NCBI GenBank assembly: GCA_903929355.1
Contig: CAIYUN010000018.1
Coordinates: 1 to 64,000, forward strand
Direction of reading: 5' to 3'
Source: an uncultured Opitutaceae bacterium
GTDB taxonomy: Bacteria; Verrucomicrobiota; Verrucomicrobiia; Opitutales; Opitutaceae
Length of the DNA stretch: 64,000 nt
Both the position numbers and the translations under genes were made by a program. Below the pieces are notes generated by a model. It did not search any database, was not told the DNA's origin, and was given only the letters and a program-made list of their open reading frames with translations. Below, piece after piece: positions 17,481-25,427 of this stretch. Positions within the stretch are counted from its first letter, which is position 1; the number at the start of each line of letters is the position of its first letter.

Positions 17481-17668
17481 TTTAACGCAAAGACGCCAAG
17501 AGGCAAAGGCGCAAAATGAAGGGTCGTGACGCATTTTGTAATGGTACCACCACGGTGGGGGCGTCTCTCCGAGCCGTCCGCGGACGCCACGGAGTGGCGT
17601 CCCTACCCAAAGACGGCAAAATGCGTCACCACCCGTCGGTTCCGCGCCTTGGCGTCTTTGCGTTGAAA
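17481..17668. repeat. MITE-like element with nested inverted repeats
   Basis: A 188-base element with 20-base near-perfect terminal inverted repeats, 17481-17500 (TTTAACGCAAAGACGCCAAG) and 17648-17668. A second perfect 13-base inverted pair is nested inside (GTGACGCATTTTG at 17526-17538, CAAAATGCGTCAC at 17617-17629). A REP-like palindrome lies in the centre. It occupies almost the whole space between the nucleotidyltransferase and moaE starts, so both promoters lie in or beside it. There is no coding capacity. The terminal sequence recurs in fragments at 19425, 42234 and 48340. Confidence 0.75.
17551..17608. repeat. REP-like bipartite palindrome, copy 1
   Basis: Two adjacent hairpins: TCTCCGAGCCGTCC, then the 21-base palindrome GGACGCCACGGAGTGGCGTCC at 17582-17602, ending in CTACC. 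The same unit recurs at 29707, 30747 and 59859. Confidence 0.75.
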
Positions 17669-17697
17669 TTCCGGATCTGGAATGTCTTTCTTCCGCC

Positions 17698-18132
17698 ATG
17701 TTCCGCCTCGCCACCACCCCGCTGGATCCCGCCGCGCTGACGCGCGAACTGGCCGACCCCGGGGCGGGGGCGGTGGTGACCTTCGAGGGCCGGGTGCGCA
17801 ACCAGCACGACGGTCGCCCGGTGGTCGCCCTCGAGTATGAGGTGTTTGCCGGCCTCGCCGAGCGCGAGGGGGCGCGGGTGCTCGCGGAGGCGCGGGAGCA
17901 GTTCCCGCTGCTCGCGGCGGTGTGTGTGCACCGCACCGGACGACTGGAAATTGGCGAGCTGGCGGTGTGGGTGGGGGTCGCGGCGGCGCACCGCGGGACC
18001 GCCTTCGAGGCCTGCCGCCACCTCATCGACGAGGTGAAGGCGCGCGTGCCAGTGTGGAAGAAGGAGCATTTTGCCGACGGCAGCCCCGCCGAGTGGGTCA
18101 ATTGCGCCACCCGGCCCTCGCCGACCTCATGA
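17698..18132 (+). CDS. moaE: Molybdopterin synthase catalytic subunit MoaE
   Basis: MoaE transfers sulphur from the MoaD thiocarboxylate to precursor Z to build the dithiolene of molybdopterin. The 144-residue product matches the usual length. It shows the conserved blocks: GAVVTFEGRVRNQHDGRPV near the N-terminus with the active-site Arg, LEYEVF, the central VCVHRTGRLEIGELAVWVGV, then AHRGTAFEACRHLIDEVKARVPVWKKEHF with the catalytic Lys. No moaD or other molybdenum-cofactor gene lies beside it, so the partner is elsewhere. The ATG is at 17698, about 30 bases beyond the end of the MITE-like element. The stop is immediately followed by a palindrome and T-run. Confidence 0.95.
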   Translation: MFRLATTPLDPAALTRELADPGAGAVVTFEGRVRNQHDGRPVVALEYEVFAGLAEREGARVLAEAREQFPLLAAVCVHRTGRLEIGELAVWVGVAAAHRGTAFEACRHLIDEVKARVPVWKKEHFADGSPAEWVNCATRPSPTS

Positions 18133-18182
18133 GGTGGAGCCGGTTGACCCAACCGGCTGGCTTGCGGCACCCCCCTTTTTTT
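18132..18182 (+). terminator. Palindromic repeat and T-run after moaE
   Basis: AGCCGGTTGACCCAACCGGCT (written in parts: AGCCGGTTG, ACC, CAACCGGCT) forms a 9-base stem directly after the moaE stop, followed at a distance by eight T. The hairpin with its flank is repeated, inverted, at 55585-55612 after the GH2 gene, so it is both a likely terminator and a dispersed repeat. Confidence 0.6.
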
Positions 18183-19282
18183 CACTCCACCTCCCCGCCC
18201 GTGCTGTCCGCCGCGGGCGCGAGGGACGGGTCGGCCACATGGAGGCGGATGGACTCGAGGTTTTCGCGCACCAGCGCGGCCATGGACTCGCAGCGCAGGT
18301 AGGCGTCCCGGCGGTAATGCGCGGCCAGGGCGGCGCGCAGCTCGTGCAGGTGCGCGGCCGGCGCCAGGAGGTCGCCCGCCATGGCGGCGAGCAGCAGGTC
18401 AAACCGCTCCTCGGCGACCGCCTTGCGCTGGAGCATGAGCACCTGCTCCTCGCGCTGGTACTGGCGCGCGGTCTCGAGCCGCAGGTGTTTCACGCAGAAG
18501 AGCGCCAGCGGGCGGTTGTCCTTGAAGAACTGGGGCCGGTAAAAATTCATCCGCCCCTCGTAGGACTGCTGGTCGAAGTCCATCGCGCGGATCCGGATTT
18601 GCGCGTCCTCAAAGTCGGGGGTGACGACCACGACAAAATTGTAGCTCCGCATGTCGCCGAGCAGGCGGACAAAGCAGCGCTCGTTGAATTTCACCAGCTC
18701 CTTGGCCAGCCGGATCGGCTTGATCTCGCGGTGGCCGAGCCATTGCGCGGTGAACATGTCGCCCGGGATGCCCGCGATGTGCTCCTCGACCAGGGTGCCG
18801 CCGCAGGTGAGATAATTCAGGCGGTTGGGCGACAGGACATGCTCCAGCTCGAGGCCGTAGATGCGCGAGGCGTCGGCGCGCTTGACGTAAAAATGGTCGG
18901 CGTTGTCGTTGTAGGCATTGACGATCCGGATGCGAAACGGGGCGGAGTTGCCGAACGCGCAGAAATCTATCCGGTCCACATACAGGTGCTGCATCACCGA
19001 GAGATCACCGTCCACGCGCAGGATCGCATAGACGCGCTTGAGGCCGTCCTGCAGTGATTCCATCTCGAGCTGGTTGAACAGGACGGTCTCCCACAGGGAG
19101 GGGCGGCCGGCGGCGTCGGGCAGGGGGGCGGATTCGGCAAAGCGGCGCAGGCGCTCGTAGGTCACCGGCAGCTCGCGCTCGCGCCGGTAGCGGCGCAGGT
19201 AGTCGCGCAGCCGTTCGCCCACCGGGCAGCTCGGTTTGCGCTGCTGCGTGCGCAGCGGGGGCACGGGCGGCGGAGCATCCAT
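18182..19282 (-). CDS. Conserved hypothetical protein, unrecognised fold
   Basis: A 366-residue soluble protein of a family I do not recognise. It is well-ordered throughout, with no low-complexity region after the first 15 residues. Notable phrases are LWETVLFNQLEMESLQDGLK, MQHLYVDRIDFCAFG, RLNYLTCGGTLVEEHIAGIP, RAMDFDQQSYEG (an acidic DFD that could bind metal) and a helical C-terminus. The pattern of a His-Ile-Ala-Gly-Ile-Pro-Gly-Asp loop followed later by an acidic D-F-D strand recalls kinase-like folds, but this is speculation. The ATG at 19282 is chosen because the preceding open frame opposes the small membrane protein gene. It is convergent with moaE and divergent from the next gene. 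Confidence 0.75.
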   Translation of the reverse strand: MDAPPPVPPLRTQQRKPSCPVGERLRDYLRRYRRERELPVTYERLRRFAESAPLPDAAGRPSLWETVLFNQLEMESLQDGLKRVYAILRVDGDLSVMQHLYVDRIDFCAFGNSAPFRIRIVNAYNDNADHFYVKRADASRIYGLELEHVLSPNRLNYLTCGGTLVEEHIAGIPGDMFTAQWLGHREIKPIRLAKELVKFNERCFVRLLGDMRSYNFVVVVTPDFEDAQIRIRAMDFDQQSYEGRMNFYRPQFFKDNRPLALFCVKHLRLETARQYQREEQVLMLQRKAVAEERFDLLLAAMAGDLLAPAAHLHELRAALAAHYRRDAYLRCESMAALVRENLESIRLHVADPSLAPAADSTGGEVE

Positions 19283-19489
19283 GCGCGCAGCGTGGGGCGG
19301 CGGCGGGGCCTTGGCAACGACGGAGCCGTTTTCCTTAATCAGCCGTGCCTCGGATGAAGCCCACCCTCGCTTCCGATCTTCGCGGCCTTCTTGGCGCGCC
19401 GAAGTTTTAACGAAGGCGGCTGCAGCCTTGGCGTCTAGGCGCTTAAACTCTCCGCGCGCTTTGCGCTCGATTTCCCCGCGCGGGCCGCC

Positions 19490-19822
19490 ATGCTGCCGGT
19501 GACCATGCGGTTGCTCGCCCAAACCACCCTCGAAAAGCTCAAGCAGGTGCCCGCGCACACCTGGTGGATGATTGCGCTCGGGGTCGGCGCGTTTTTCGTC
19601 CTCCTGCTGCTCGTCCGCCTCGCCGGCCAGGTCAACAAGTTCCTGTTGGGCGGCATCGTCGTGATCATCGTGTTCGTGGTGGGCATGGAGTGGGTTTACG
19701 ATCGCAACGAGCCGGCCTGGGCCACGCCGTTCGTGGACACGCTGGCCGGCAGCGGCTTTTTGCCGACGGCGGGCAAGCATCCGCCGAAGCCCGGCGAGAA
19801 AACGCCGCCGCCCGGGCACTGA
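19490..19822 (+). CDS. Small two-TM membrane protein
   Basis: A 110-residue protein with two hydrophobic helices (WWMIALGVGAFFVLLLLVRLA and FLLGGIVVIIVFVVGMEWVY) joined by a short loop, and a Pro/Lys-rich soluble C-terminal tail (HPPKPGEKTPPP). I do not recognise a named family. ATG at 19490; an internal ATG at 19505 is also possible. It stands alone between the divergent conserved hypothetical gene and the adaptor gene of the export operon, about 325 bases away. Confidence 0.65.
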   Translation: MLPVTMRLLAQTTLEKLKQVPAHTWWMIALGVGAFFVLLLLVRLAGQVNKFLLGGIVVIIVFVVGMEWVYDRNEPAWATPFVDTLAGSGFLPTAGKHPPKPGEKTPPPGH

Positions 19823-20147
19823 CCCGCCGCGGGGGGAGATTTTGGAATTTGGAATTTCGATTTTGGATTAAGGGTCTCCCGGCGCCGGTTGGTGCAGGGG
19901 CGCACGGTTCCGATCCGGGGGGTGGGGGGCGTGAGCCTCTGTCGCGTCGCATTGACCTCGACCGCTCCCAATCGCGGGGTGAGGGCACCCCGCCTGCATT
20001 TTCAATCAACTTGACCCGACCGCGATGTGGGCGTCGCGGCTCCATGCCAGGCGGCGGCAAGAAAGAGAGGTGCGCCGGGTTCGCCGGGCTGCGATTTTCC
20101 GCGTGCCTTTGGGCGCGCATCCTTGTCAGGATGGGGGCAATCCTGCC
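19823..20147. other. Upstream region of export operon with heptad array and hairpin
   Basis: About 325 bases without a gene. At 19841-19868 lie four 7-base units. A 6-base stem, 4-base loop hairpin (CATCCT-TGTC-AGGATG, 20118-20133) sits 14 bases before the adaptor start and could affect its translation. The operon promoter should lie here but is not recognisable. Confidence 0.45.
19841..19868. repeat. Heptad repeat array (TTTGGAA type)
   Basis: Four units with a 7-base period: TTTGGAA, TTTGGAA, TTTCGAT, TTTGGAT. It begins 18 bases after the stop of the small membrane protein. Confidence 0.75.
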
Positions 20148-21506
20148 ATGTCCACACCCGCCGCGCCGCCGCCCCCCGCCCTCCGTCCGAAAAAACGCCG
20201 CCGGTGGTGGCTCGCTGCCGTCGCGGCACTGTTGCTGGTTGGCGGAGGCGTGGCGGTCGGGGTGGCCCGGCGGGGCGAGCCTCCGGTGGTCGTTACCGTT
20301 GAGCCGGCGGTGATCAAGACCATCACGCAGCTCGTCTCGGCCACGGGGAAAATCCAACCCGAGGTCGAGGTGAAGATCGCGCCCCAGGTGGGAGGGGAGA
20401 TTGTCACGCTCCCGCTCCGCCAGGGCGCGGCCGTGAAAAAGGGCGACCTGCTCCTGCGCATCAAGCCCGACAACCTCCAGTTCCAGGTCGCCCAGCAGGA
20501 GGCCTCACTCGCGTCGGCCAGCGCGATGAGCCTGGACAGCAAGGCCCGGCTGCAGAAGGCCACGGATGACCTGAAGCGCAGCACCGACCTCCACGACAAG
20601 AAGCTGGTCAACGATGCGGATTTTGCCACCGCGCAGACCACGTTGCAGAGCGCGCAGGCCGCCTACGACAGCGCGCAGGCCAATATCAAGGGCATGGAGG
20701 GGCAGTTGAGCCAGTCGCGGGTCCTGCTGGGTGAAACCACCATTTATTCGCCCATCGACGGCACCATCAGCTCGCTGTCCAACGAGCTCGGGGAGATGGT
20801 CGCCGGCACCGGCCAGTATGGGGGGGCAGAGGTCATGCGCGTGGCCGACCTCACCAGCATGGAGCTGCGCGTGAACATCAACGAAAACGACATCGTCAAC
20901 GTGAAGCCAGGCGACCACGCGCGGGTGAGCATCGACGCCTTCCCCAAGCGGAAATTCGCCGGGGTCGTCAAGGACATCGCCGCCTCCGCCCAGACCACCG
21001 GCAACGGCACCCAGGACGAGGTCACCAACTTCCTCGTCAAGATCCGCATCCTCGACAAGGACGCGCCGCTCAAGCCCGGCATGAGCGCGAGCGCCGACGT
21101 GGAGACCCAGACGGTGGCCGGCGTCGTCGCCGTGCCCATCCAGTCGGTGACCGTGCGTTCCCGCGACGCGGCCAAGACCATCGACCAGGCCGCCGCCGAC
21201 CGCGCGGTGCTCACCCAGAAGAACCAGGGGGACGGTGCCGCCATCGCCGTCAGCGCCAAGCAGCAGAAGGAACAGGCGGAGGCGGACCGCGAGGCGTTCG
21301 TGCGGGTGGTGTTTATCCTGGCTGACGGCAAGGTGCGCCAGGTGCCGGTCGAGACCGGCATCGCCGACGCCACCCACTTTGAGATCAAGTCGGGCGTGAA
21401 GGCCGGGGATCAGGTGGTGAGCGGCAGTTACGCCGCCATCACGCGCACGTTGAAGGACGGCCTGGCCGTCACCCTCGCCCCCCCGTCCGGGTCGGACAGG
21501 AAATAG
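20148..21506 (+). CDS. MacA-like periplasmic adaptor (membrane fusion protein)
   Basis: A 452-residue HlyD/MacA-type adaptor that should connect an inner-membrane ABC exporter to an outer-membrane channel. It has a Pro-rich cytoplasmic start, one membrane anchor (WWLAAVAALLLVGGGVAVGV, residues 18-37), and a biotinyl-lipoyl half motif (GKIQPEVEVKIAPQVGGEIV). The long alpha-hairpin follows (residues about 95-200, with DLKRSTDLHDKKLVNDADF), then the second lipoyl half (TTIYSPIDGTISSL) and beta-barrel and membrane-proximal domains (LKPGMSASADV). An unusually long insert of about 45 residues (AKTIDQAAADRAVLTQ...AKQQKEQAEADRE) interrupts the last domain. It leads an operon with an ATPase and two FtsX-like permeases, so MacAB-like export is the best reading. 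ATG at 20148 precedes the anchor. Confidence 0.9.
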   Translation: MSTPAAPPPPALRPKKRRRWWLAAVAALLLVGGGVAVGVARRGEPPVVVTVEPAVIKTITQLVSATGKIQPEVEVKIAPQVGGEIVTLPLRQGAAVKKGDLLLRIKPDNLQFQVAQQEASLASASAMSLDSKARLQKATDDLKRSTDLHDKKLVNDADFATAQTTLQSAQAAYDSAQANIKGMEGQLSQSRVLLGETTIYSPIDGTISSLSNELGEMVAGTGQYGGAEVMRVADLTSMELRVNINENDIVNVKPGDHARVSIDAFPKRKFAGVVKDIAASAQTTGNGTQDEVTNFLVKIRILDKDAPLKPGMSASADVETQTVAGVVAVPIQSVTVRSRDAAKTIDQAAADRAVLTQKNQGDGAAIAVSAKQQKEQAEADREAFVRVVFILADGKVRQVPVETGIADATHFEIKSGVKAGDQVVSGSYAAITRTLKDGLAVTLAPPSGSDRK

Positions 21507-21530
21507 GGCGCGCCGCGTCCCTCCGCCGCC

Positions 21531-22292
21531 ATGACTGCGCCCCCCCTGTCACCGTCCGTCCCGCGCGCCGTGCGTCCTCCCGGGGCCTTGGTGATCGACA
21601 TCGAGGGCGTGACCAAGCTCTACCCCATGGGGATGGAGACGATCCATGCCCTGCGCGGGGTCGCGCTCCAGATCTGCCGCAACGAATACCTCGCCGTGAT
21701 GGGCCCCTCCGGCAGCGGCAAGTCCACGCTGATGAACATGCTCGGCTGTCTCGACACGCCGACGGCGGGACACTACGAGTTCAACGGCCGCGATGTCGCC
21801 CAGATGGATGACGACGAGCTCGCGGGCATCCGCAACCGCGAGATCGGCTTTGTCTTCCAGACCTTCAACCTGCTGCCGCGCTCCGACGCGTTGCGCAATG
21901 TCGAGCTGCCGCTGATTTACGCCGGGGTGGCGCGGTCCGAGCGGCTGGATCGCGCGCGCGAGGCCCTGGAACATGTCGGCCTGGGCGACCGGGTGTATCA
22001 CCGGCCCAACGAGCTCTCCGGCGGCCAGCGGCAGCGCGTGGCGATCGCGCGCGCGCTGGTCACCCGGCCCTCCATCATCCTCGCCGACGAACCCACCGGC
22101 AATCTGGACTCGAAAACCGGGGTGGAGATTCTCGCGCTGTTCGAGCGCCTCTACGAGCAGGGCCAGACGCTGATTGTTGTGACCCATGAGGAGGACGTCG
22201 CCCGGCACGCGCGCCGCATCGTCCGCCTGCGCGACGGCCTGGTCGAGTCGGACCAGACCAATGAGGAGTCTGGAGTGCGGGGCGCGGAATAA
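21531..22292 (+). CDS. MacB/LolD-type ABC transporter ATP-binding protein
   Basis: A 253-residue ATPase of the MacB/LolD/FtsE group. It has Walker [11 protein letters not shown]-loop [10 protein letters not shown], signature [15 protein letters not shown], Walker [17 protein letters not shown] and switch VVTHEED. In MacB the ATPase is fused to the membrane domain; here it is separate, as in many bacteria. It starts 25 bases after the adaptor. The last codons (ESGVRGAE) lie in DNA with GGAGTGCGG-like sequence that resembles the reverse of the heptad repeat filling the following spacer, so the C-terminus may have been replaced by repeat sequence. Confidence 0.93.
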   Translation: MTAPPLSPSVPRAVRPPGALVIDIEGVTKLYPMGMETIHALRGVALQICRNEYLAVMGPSGSGKSTLMNMLGCLDTPTAGHYEFNGRDVAQMDDDELAGIRNREIGFVFQTFNLLPRSDALRNVELPLIYAGVARSERLDRAREALEHVGLGDRVYHRPNELSGGQRQRVAIARALVTRPSIILADEPTGNLDSKTGVEILALFERLYEQGQTLIVVTHEEDVARHARRIVRLRDGLVESDQTNEESGVRGAE

Positions 22293-22313
22293 AGCCCATC
22301 GTCCGCCTCCGAC

Positions 22314-22395
22314 CCTTCCGCATTCCGCAATTCTGCAATTCCGCTTCCGCCCATTCCGCACTCCGCAATCCGCAATCCGAATTCCGCCATTCCCC
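22314..22395 (+). repeat. Heptad repeat array before first permease
   Basis: About 80 bases made of degenerate ATTCCGC/ACTCCGC/AATCCGC units with a 7- or 8-base period, running directly up to the ATG at 22396. It stays open in the frame of the permease, where it would read RTPQSAIR. There is no Shine-Dalgarno sequence in it. Confidence 0.8.
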
Positions 22396-23640
22396 ATGCG
22401 CTTTCTTTATGAGCTGACCGAGAGTGTGCGGATCGCGTTTGCGCAGATCGCGGCCCACAAGCTCCGCTCGGCGCTGACCGCGCTGGGGGTCATCATCGGC
22501 ATCGTGGCGGTCACGCTGATGGGCACGGCCATCGCCGGCATCAACGCCGGGGTGGATCGCAGCCTGGCGGGCTTTGGCGACGACGTGTTCTTTGTCTCGA
22601 AGTGGCCGTGGCGCGACGTCAGCGACTGGTGGAACTACCGCAACCGCCGCAACATCCTGATCACCTACGCCAAACCGATGAACGAGTGGATCGCCGCCCA
22701 TCCCGACGGCCCGTTGAAGCTCGCCGTGCCCGACGCCAACACCATGACCACGGTCGTGCATGGCGACTACCGGGTGGACAACATCTACCTGATGGGGACC
22801 TCCGCCGACTATGTCCGCATCGCCCGCTCGGACCTGAAGGAGGGCCGGTTTTTCAGCGAGCCGGAGTCCCAGTCGGCGGCCAACGTCGTCGTCATCGGCT
22901 ACGATGTGGCCGACGCGTTGTTTCCCGGGCGATCCTCGCTGGGAGAGACCCTGCGCGTGGGCGGCCACCTCTTCCGCGTGGTGGGGGTGGCCGCGCGGCA
23001 GGGCAGCTTCCTCGGGCTGTTCAGCTGGGACTCCATGGTACTGATGCCGCTCCCCATCTACCGCCGCTATTTCATGTGGAACGACGCGGGCGAGCTCCGG
23101 GTGCAGGCGGATGTGAAAAGGATGGGGGAGGCGAAGGAGGAGCTGCGCGGCCTGATGCGGCGGGTCCGCCAGCTCGACCCGGCGGTGCCGGATGACTTCG
23201 AGCTGAATGAGCAGGCGACGATCCGCGCCCAGCTCGACCCGATTGAGTACGGCATTGCGATCGGCGGGCTCTTCATCACGGGCCTGGCCCTGTTTGTGGG
23301 GGCGATCGGCATCATGAACATCACCTTTGTGAGCGTGAAGGAGCGCACCCGCGAGATTGGCACCCGCAAGGCGCTGGGCGCGCGGCGGCGCACCATTTTG
23401 CTCCAGTTTCTGATCGAGGCGGTGGCGATCTGCCTCGTCGGCGGGCTGCTCGGGCTGGGGCTGACCGGCGCGCTCGCGGCCCTGGTGTCCGCCCTGGCCC
23501 CGAGTTTCCCAGTGGCCTTTCCCTTCTGGCTGGTGCTGCTGGCGCTGGGCGCGGCGGTGACCACCGGCGTGGTGAGCGGCTTCGCCCCCGCCTGGAGCGC
23601 CAGCAAGCTCGACCCCGTGGAGGCGCTGCGCCATGAATGA
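22396..23640 (+). CDS. MacB-like ABC transporter permease 1
   Basis: A 414-residue FtsX/MacB-type permease. The N-terminal transmembrane helix (LRSALTALGVIIGIVAVTLM, residues about 18-37) is followed by a periplasmic MacB core domain of about 230 residues. Three closely spaced C-terminal helices end it (GGLFITGLALFVGAIGIMNI; VAICLVGGLLGLGLTGALAAL; LVLLALGAAVTTGVVSGF). The cytoplasmic loop SVKERTREIGTRKALGARRR is a diagnostic signature, as is the ending PVEALRHE. It works with the upstream ATPase and adaptor. The start lies at the end of a heptad array and has no ribosome-binding site. Confidence 0.92.
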   Translation: MRFLYELTESVRIAFAQIAAHKLRSALTALGVIIGIVAVTLMGTAIAGINAGVDRSLAGFGDDVFFVSKWPWRDVSDWWNYRNRRNILITYAKPMNEWIAAHPDGPLKLAVPDANTMTTVVHGDYRVDNIYLMGTSADYVRIARSDLKEGRFFSEPESQSAANVVVIGYDVADALFPGRSSLGETLRVGGHLFRVVGVAARQGSFLGLFSWDSMVLMPLPIYRRYFMWNDAGELRVQADVKRMGEAKEELRGLMRRVRQLDPAVPDDFELNEQATIRAQLDPIEYGIAIGGLFITGLALFVGAIGIMNITFVSVKERTREIGTRKALGARRRTILLQFLIEAVAICLVGGLLGLGLTGALAALVSALAPSFPVAFPFWLVLLALGAAVTTGVVSGFAPAWSASKLDPVEALRHE

Positions 23641-23682
23641 AGTGCGGAGTGCGGAATGTGCAAACCTTGAACCCTGAACCAA
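23641..23682 (+). repeat. Heptad repeat array before four-helix-bundle gene
   Basis: The 42-base spacer after the first permease reads as 7-base units: AGTGCGG, AGTGCGG, AATGTGC, AAACCTT, GAACCCT, GAACCAA, ending at the ATG at 23683. The first units are the reverse orientation of the ACTCCGC type. Confidence 0.7.
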
Positions 23683-24129
23683 ATGAACAACGAGGAACTG
23701 AAACAAAGAACCAAAGCCTTTGCGCTGCGAGTGATTCGGATGAGTGAGGCGCTGCCGAAGAAAATGACGGCCGACGTGCTGGGCCGGCAGATCGTGCGCT
23801 CGGCCACCTCGGTGGCCGCAAACTACCGCTCCGCCTGTCGGGCAAAATCGCGCGCCGACTTCGTCGCCAAAATGGGTCTGGAGGAGGAGGAGGCTGATGA
23901 GTCGTGCCTCTGGCTGGAGCTCATCACCGAATCCGGCCTTCTTCCTCCGGAAAAAACCTCCGCCCTGCACGCCGAGGCCGGCGAACTCACCGCCATCGCG
24001 GTCGCCTCAATCCGCACCGCGCGCACGGTCCGCCCCACTCCGCACTCCGCAATCCGCACTCCGCAATTTCCCCCTTCTGCTTCCGACCATTCCGCACTCC
24101 GCAATCCGCACTCCGCAATTCCAAAATGA
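23683..24129 (+). CDS. Four-helix-bundle (23S rRNA IVS-like) protein with repeat-encoded tail
   Basis: Residues 1-115 match the four-helix-bundle family first described from 23S rRNA intervening sequences and related to Avd, the accessory protein of diversity-generating retroelements. Family hallmarks are FALRVIRMSEALPK, VLGRQIVRSATSVAANYRSA, the K-S-R-A-D-F motif and the helix EEEADESCLWLEL. Residues after about 118 are entirely encoded by a heptad DNA repeat (PTPHSAIRTPQF, then DHSALRNPHSAI). The TGA stop overlaps the ATG of the next permease (ATGA). The gene interrupts the two-permease export operon and is unlikely to work in export. Its function is unknown; the association with heptad repeats is notable. 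Confidence 0.88.
   Translation: MNNEELKQRTKAFALRVIRMSEALPKKMTADVLGRQIVRSATSVAANYRSACRAKSRADFVAKMGLEEEEADESCLWLELITESGLLPPEKTSALHAEAGELTAIAVASIRTARTVRPTPHSAIRTPQFPPSASDHSALRNPHSAIPK
24036..24125 (+). repeat. Heptad array forming the tail of the four-helix-bundle gene
   Basis: Two sub-arrays of ACTCCGC/AATCCGC units (about 24036-24068 and 24090-24118) separated by TTTCCCCCTTCTGCTTCCG. The second sub-array closely matches 22343-22378 in front of the first permease. The array is coding for the gene it ends, and runs up to the ATG at 24126. Confidence 0.85.
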
Positions 24130-25355
24130 CTTTCTGGGAGACCTTGCGCCTCGCCTTTGCCGCGCTCGCCGCCAACAAGCTGCGTTCGGTGCTCACCATG
24201 CTCGGCATCTCCGTCGGGGTGTTCTCGGTCATCGGGGTGATGACGGTCATCAGCGGGCTGCGGGCGTCGATTGAGTCGGGCATGAGCACGCTCGGGGCCA
24301 ACACGTTTCAGATCGGCAAGTATCCCTCGCTCACCTTCAGCCGCAACGCCCGTTCGCTCTATGCCAACCGCCGTGACATCGACTACCCGGAGGCCACGCG
24401 TTTCAAGGAACTGATGGCGGGCGGGGCGGCCGTCTGCCTCCAGCTTTCGCGCGGTGGCATCACCGCCGCCTATCTCGACCGCAAGACCAACCCCAACGTG
24501 TCCCTCATCGGCTCCGATGAGAATTACGCCGCCAACCTCAGCTATGACCTCGCCTCCGGCCGCAACCTGGAGTCCGGCGATGTCGAGCTGGGCCGCCCGG
24601 TGTGCGTGATCGGGGCTGATTTGGTGGCGCAGCTCTTTGCGGACGAAAACCCGCTCGGCCACATCCTGCGGCTCGGGGGGCAGAACTACACCGTCGTCGG
24701 CACCCTCGCCGCCAAGGGCACCGCCTTCGGCCAGTCCCAGGACAACCTGCTGGTCACGCCCCTCACCCGCTGGCTGGAGATCTACAGCCGGGCCGGCCGC
24801 TCCATCAAGATCAGCGTGCAGGCGGCCAGCGCGCCGGCGCTGGCCGCGGCGCAGGAGCAGGCGGTCGGGGCGATGCGCCTGGTGCGGGGTCTCCAGCCGG
24901 AGGACGCCAACGACTTCGAGCTGACCTCCAACGAATCGATGATCGCGGCCTTCAACTCCATCGCGGGGGTGGTGGCGGTCGGGGCGTTTGTCGTCAGCGC
25001 CATCGCGCTCGTGGCCTCGGGCATCGGGGTGATGAACATCATGCTCGTCAGCGTGACGGAGCGGACGCGCGAGATCGGCATCCGCAAGAGCATCGGGGCG
25101 CGCCGGCGGAGCATCCTCGTGCAGTTTTTGCTCGAGGCGGTGACGCTGTCGCTCATCGGCGGGGTGACGGGCATCGCGGCGGGGGTGGTCGCCGGCAACC
25201 TCGGCGCGCTGGTGATGCACTACGCGCTCATCTTCCCGTGGGGCTGGGCCCTGACGGGCCTGCTGGTGTGCGGCTTCATCGGCGTCACGTTCGGCCTCTA
25301 TCCCGCCTGGAAGGCCGCCCGCCTCGACCCGATCGAGGCCCTGCGGCACGAGTGA
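24126..25355 (+). CDS. MacB-like ABC transporter permease 2
   Basis: A 409-residue second MacB/FtsX-type permease with the same architecture as the first. It has an N-terminal helix (LTMLGISVGVFSVIGVMTVI), a periplasmic core, and three C-terminal helices, with the signature loop SVTERTREIGIRKSIGARRR and the ending PIEALRHE. Two non-identical permeases with one ATPase suggest a heterodimeric transporter. The ATG overlaps the stop of the four-helix-bundle gene (ATGA), so translation is probably coupled to it. The stretch before the ATG is a heptad array without a Shine-Dalgarno sequence. Confidence 0.92.
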   Translation: MTFWETLRLAFAALAANKLRSVLTMLGISVGVFSVIGVMTVISGLRASIESGMSTLGANTFQIGKYPSLTFSRNARSLYANRRDIDYPEATRFKELMAGGAAVCLQLSRGGITAAYLDRKTNPNVSLIGSDENYAANLSYDLASGRNLESGDVELGRPVCVIGADLVAQLFADENPLGHILRLGGQNYTVVGTLAAKGTAFGQSQDNLLVTPLTRWLEIYSRAGRSIKISVQAASAPALAAAQEQAVGAMRLVRGLQPEDANDFELTSNESMIAAFNSIAGVVAVGAFVVSAIALVASGIGVMNIMLVSVTERTREIGIRKSIGARRRSILVQFLLEAVTLSLIGGVTGIAAGVVAGNLGALVMHYALIFPWGWALTGLLVCGFIGVTFGLYPAWKAARLDPIEALRHE

Positions 25356-25427
25356 GCCCCGGAAGCGGGGGCGCGGCCCGCGCATCCCGCTGGCAATCTC
25401 CCGGTCGCGCGGCAAATCTGGCTGGAG

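Noticed and set aside
18182-19819. 545-residue version of the conserved hypothetical protein
   Set aside because: The first 179 residues are His/Gln/Arg-rich, antisense to the small two-TM protein gene, and cross an intergenic repeat. The ATG at 19282 begins the ordered part.
22186-22395. Longer N-terminus for the first permease through the heptad array
   Set aside because: The frame is open, but it overlaps the ATPase gene and the added residues are repeat-derived. The normal FtsX-type N-terminus begins at 22396.
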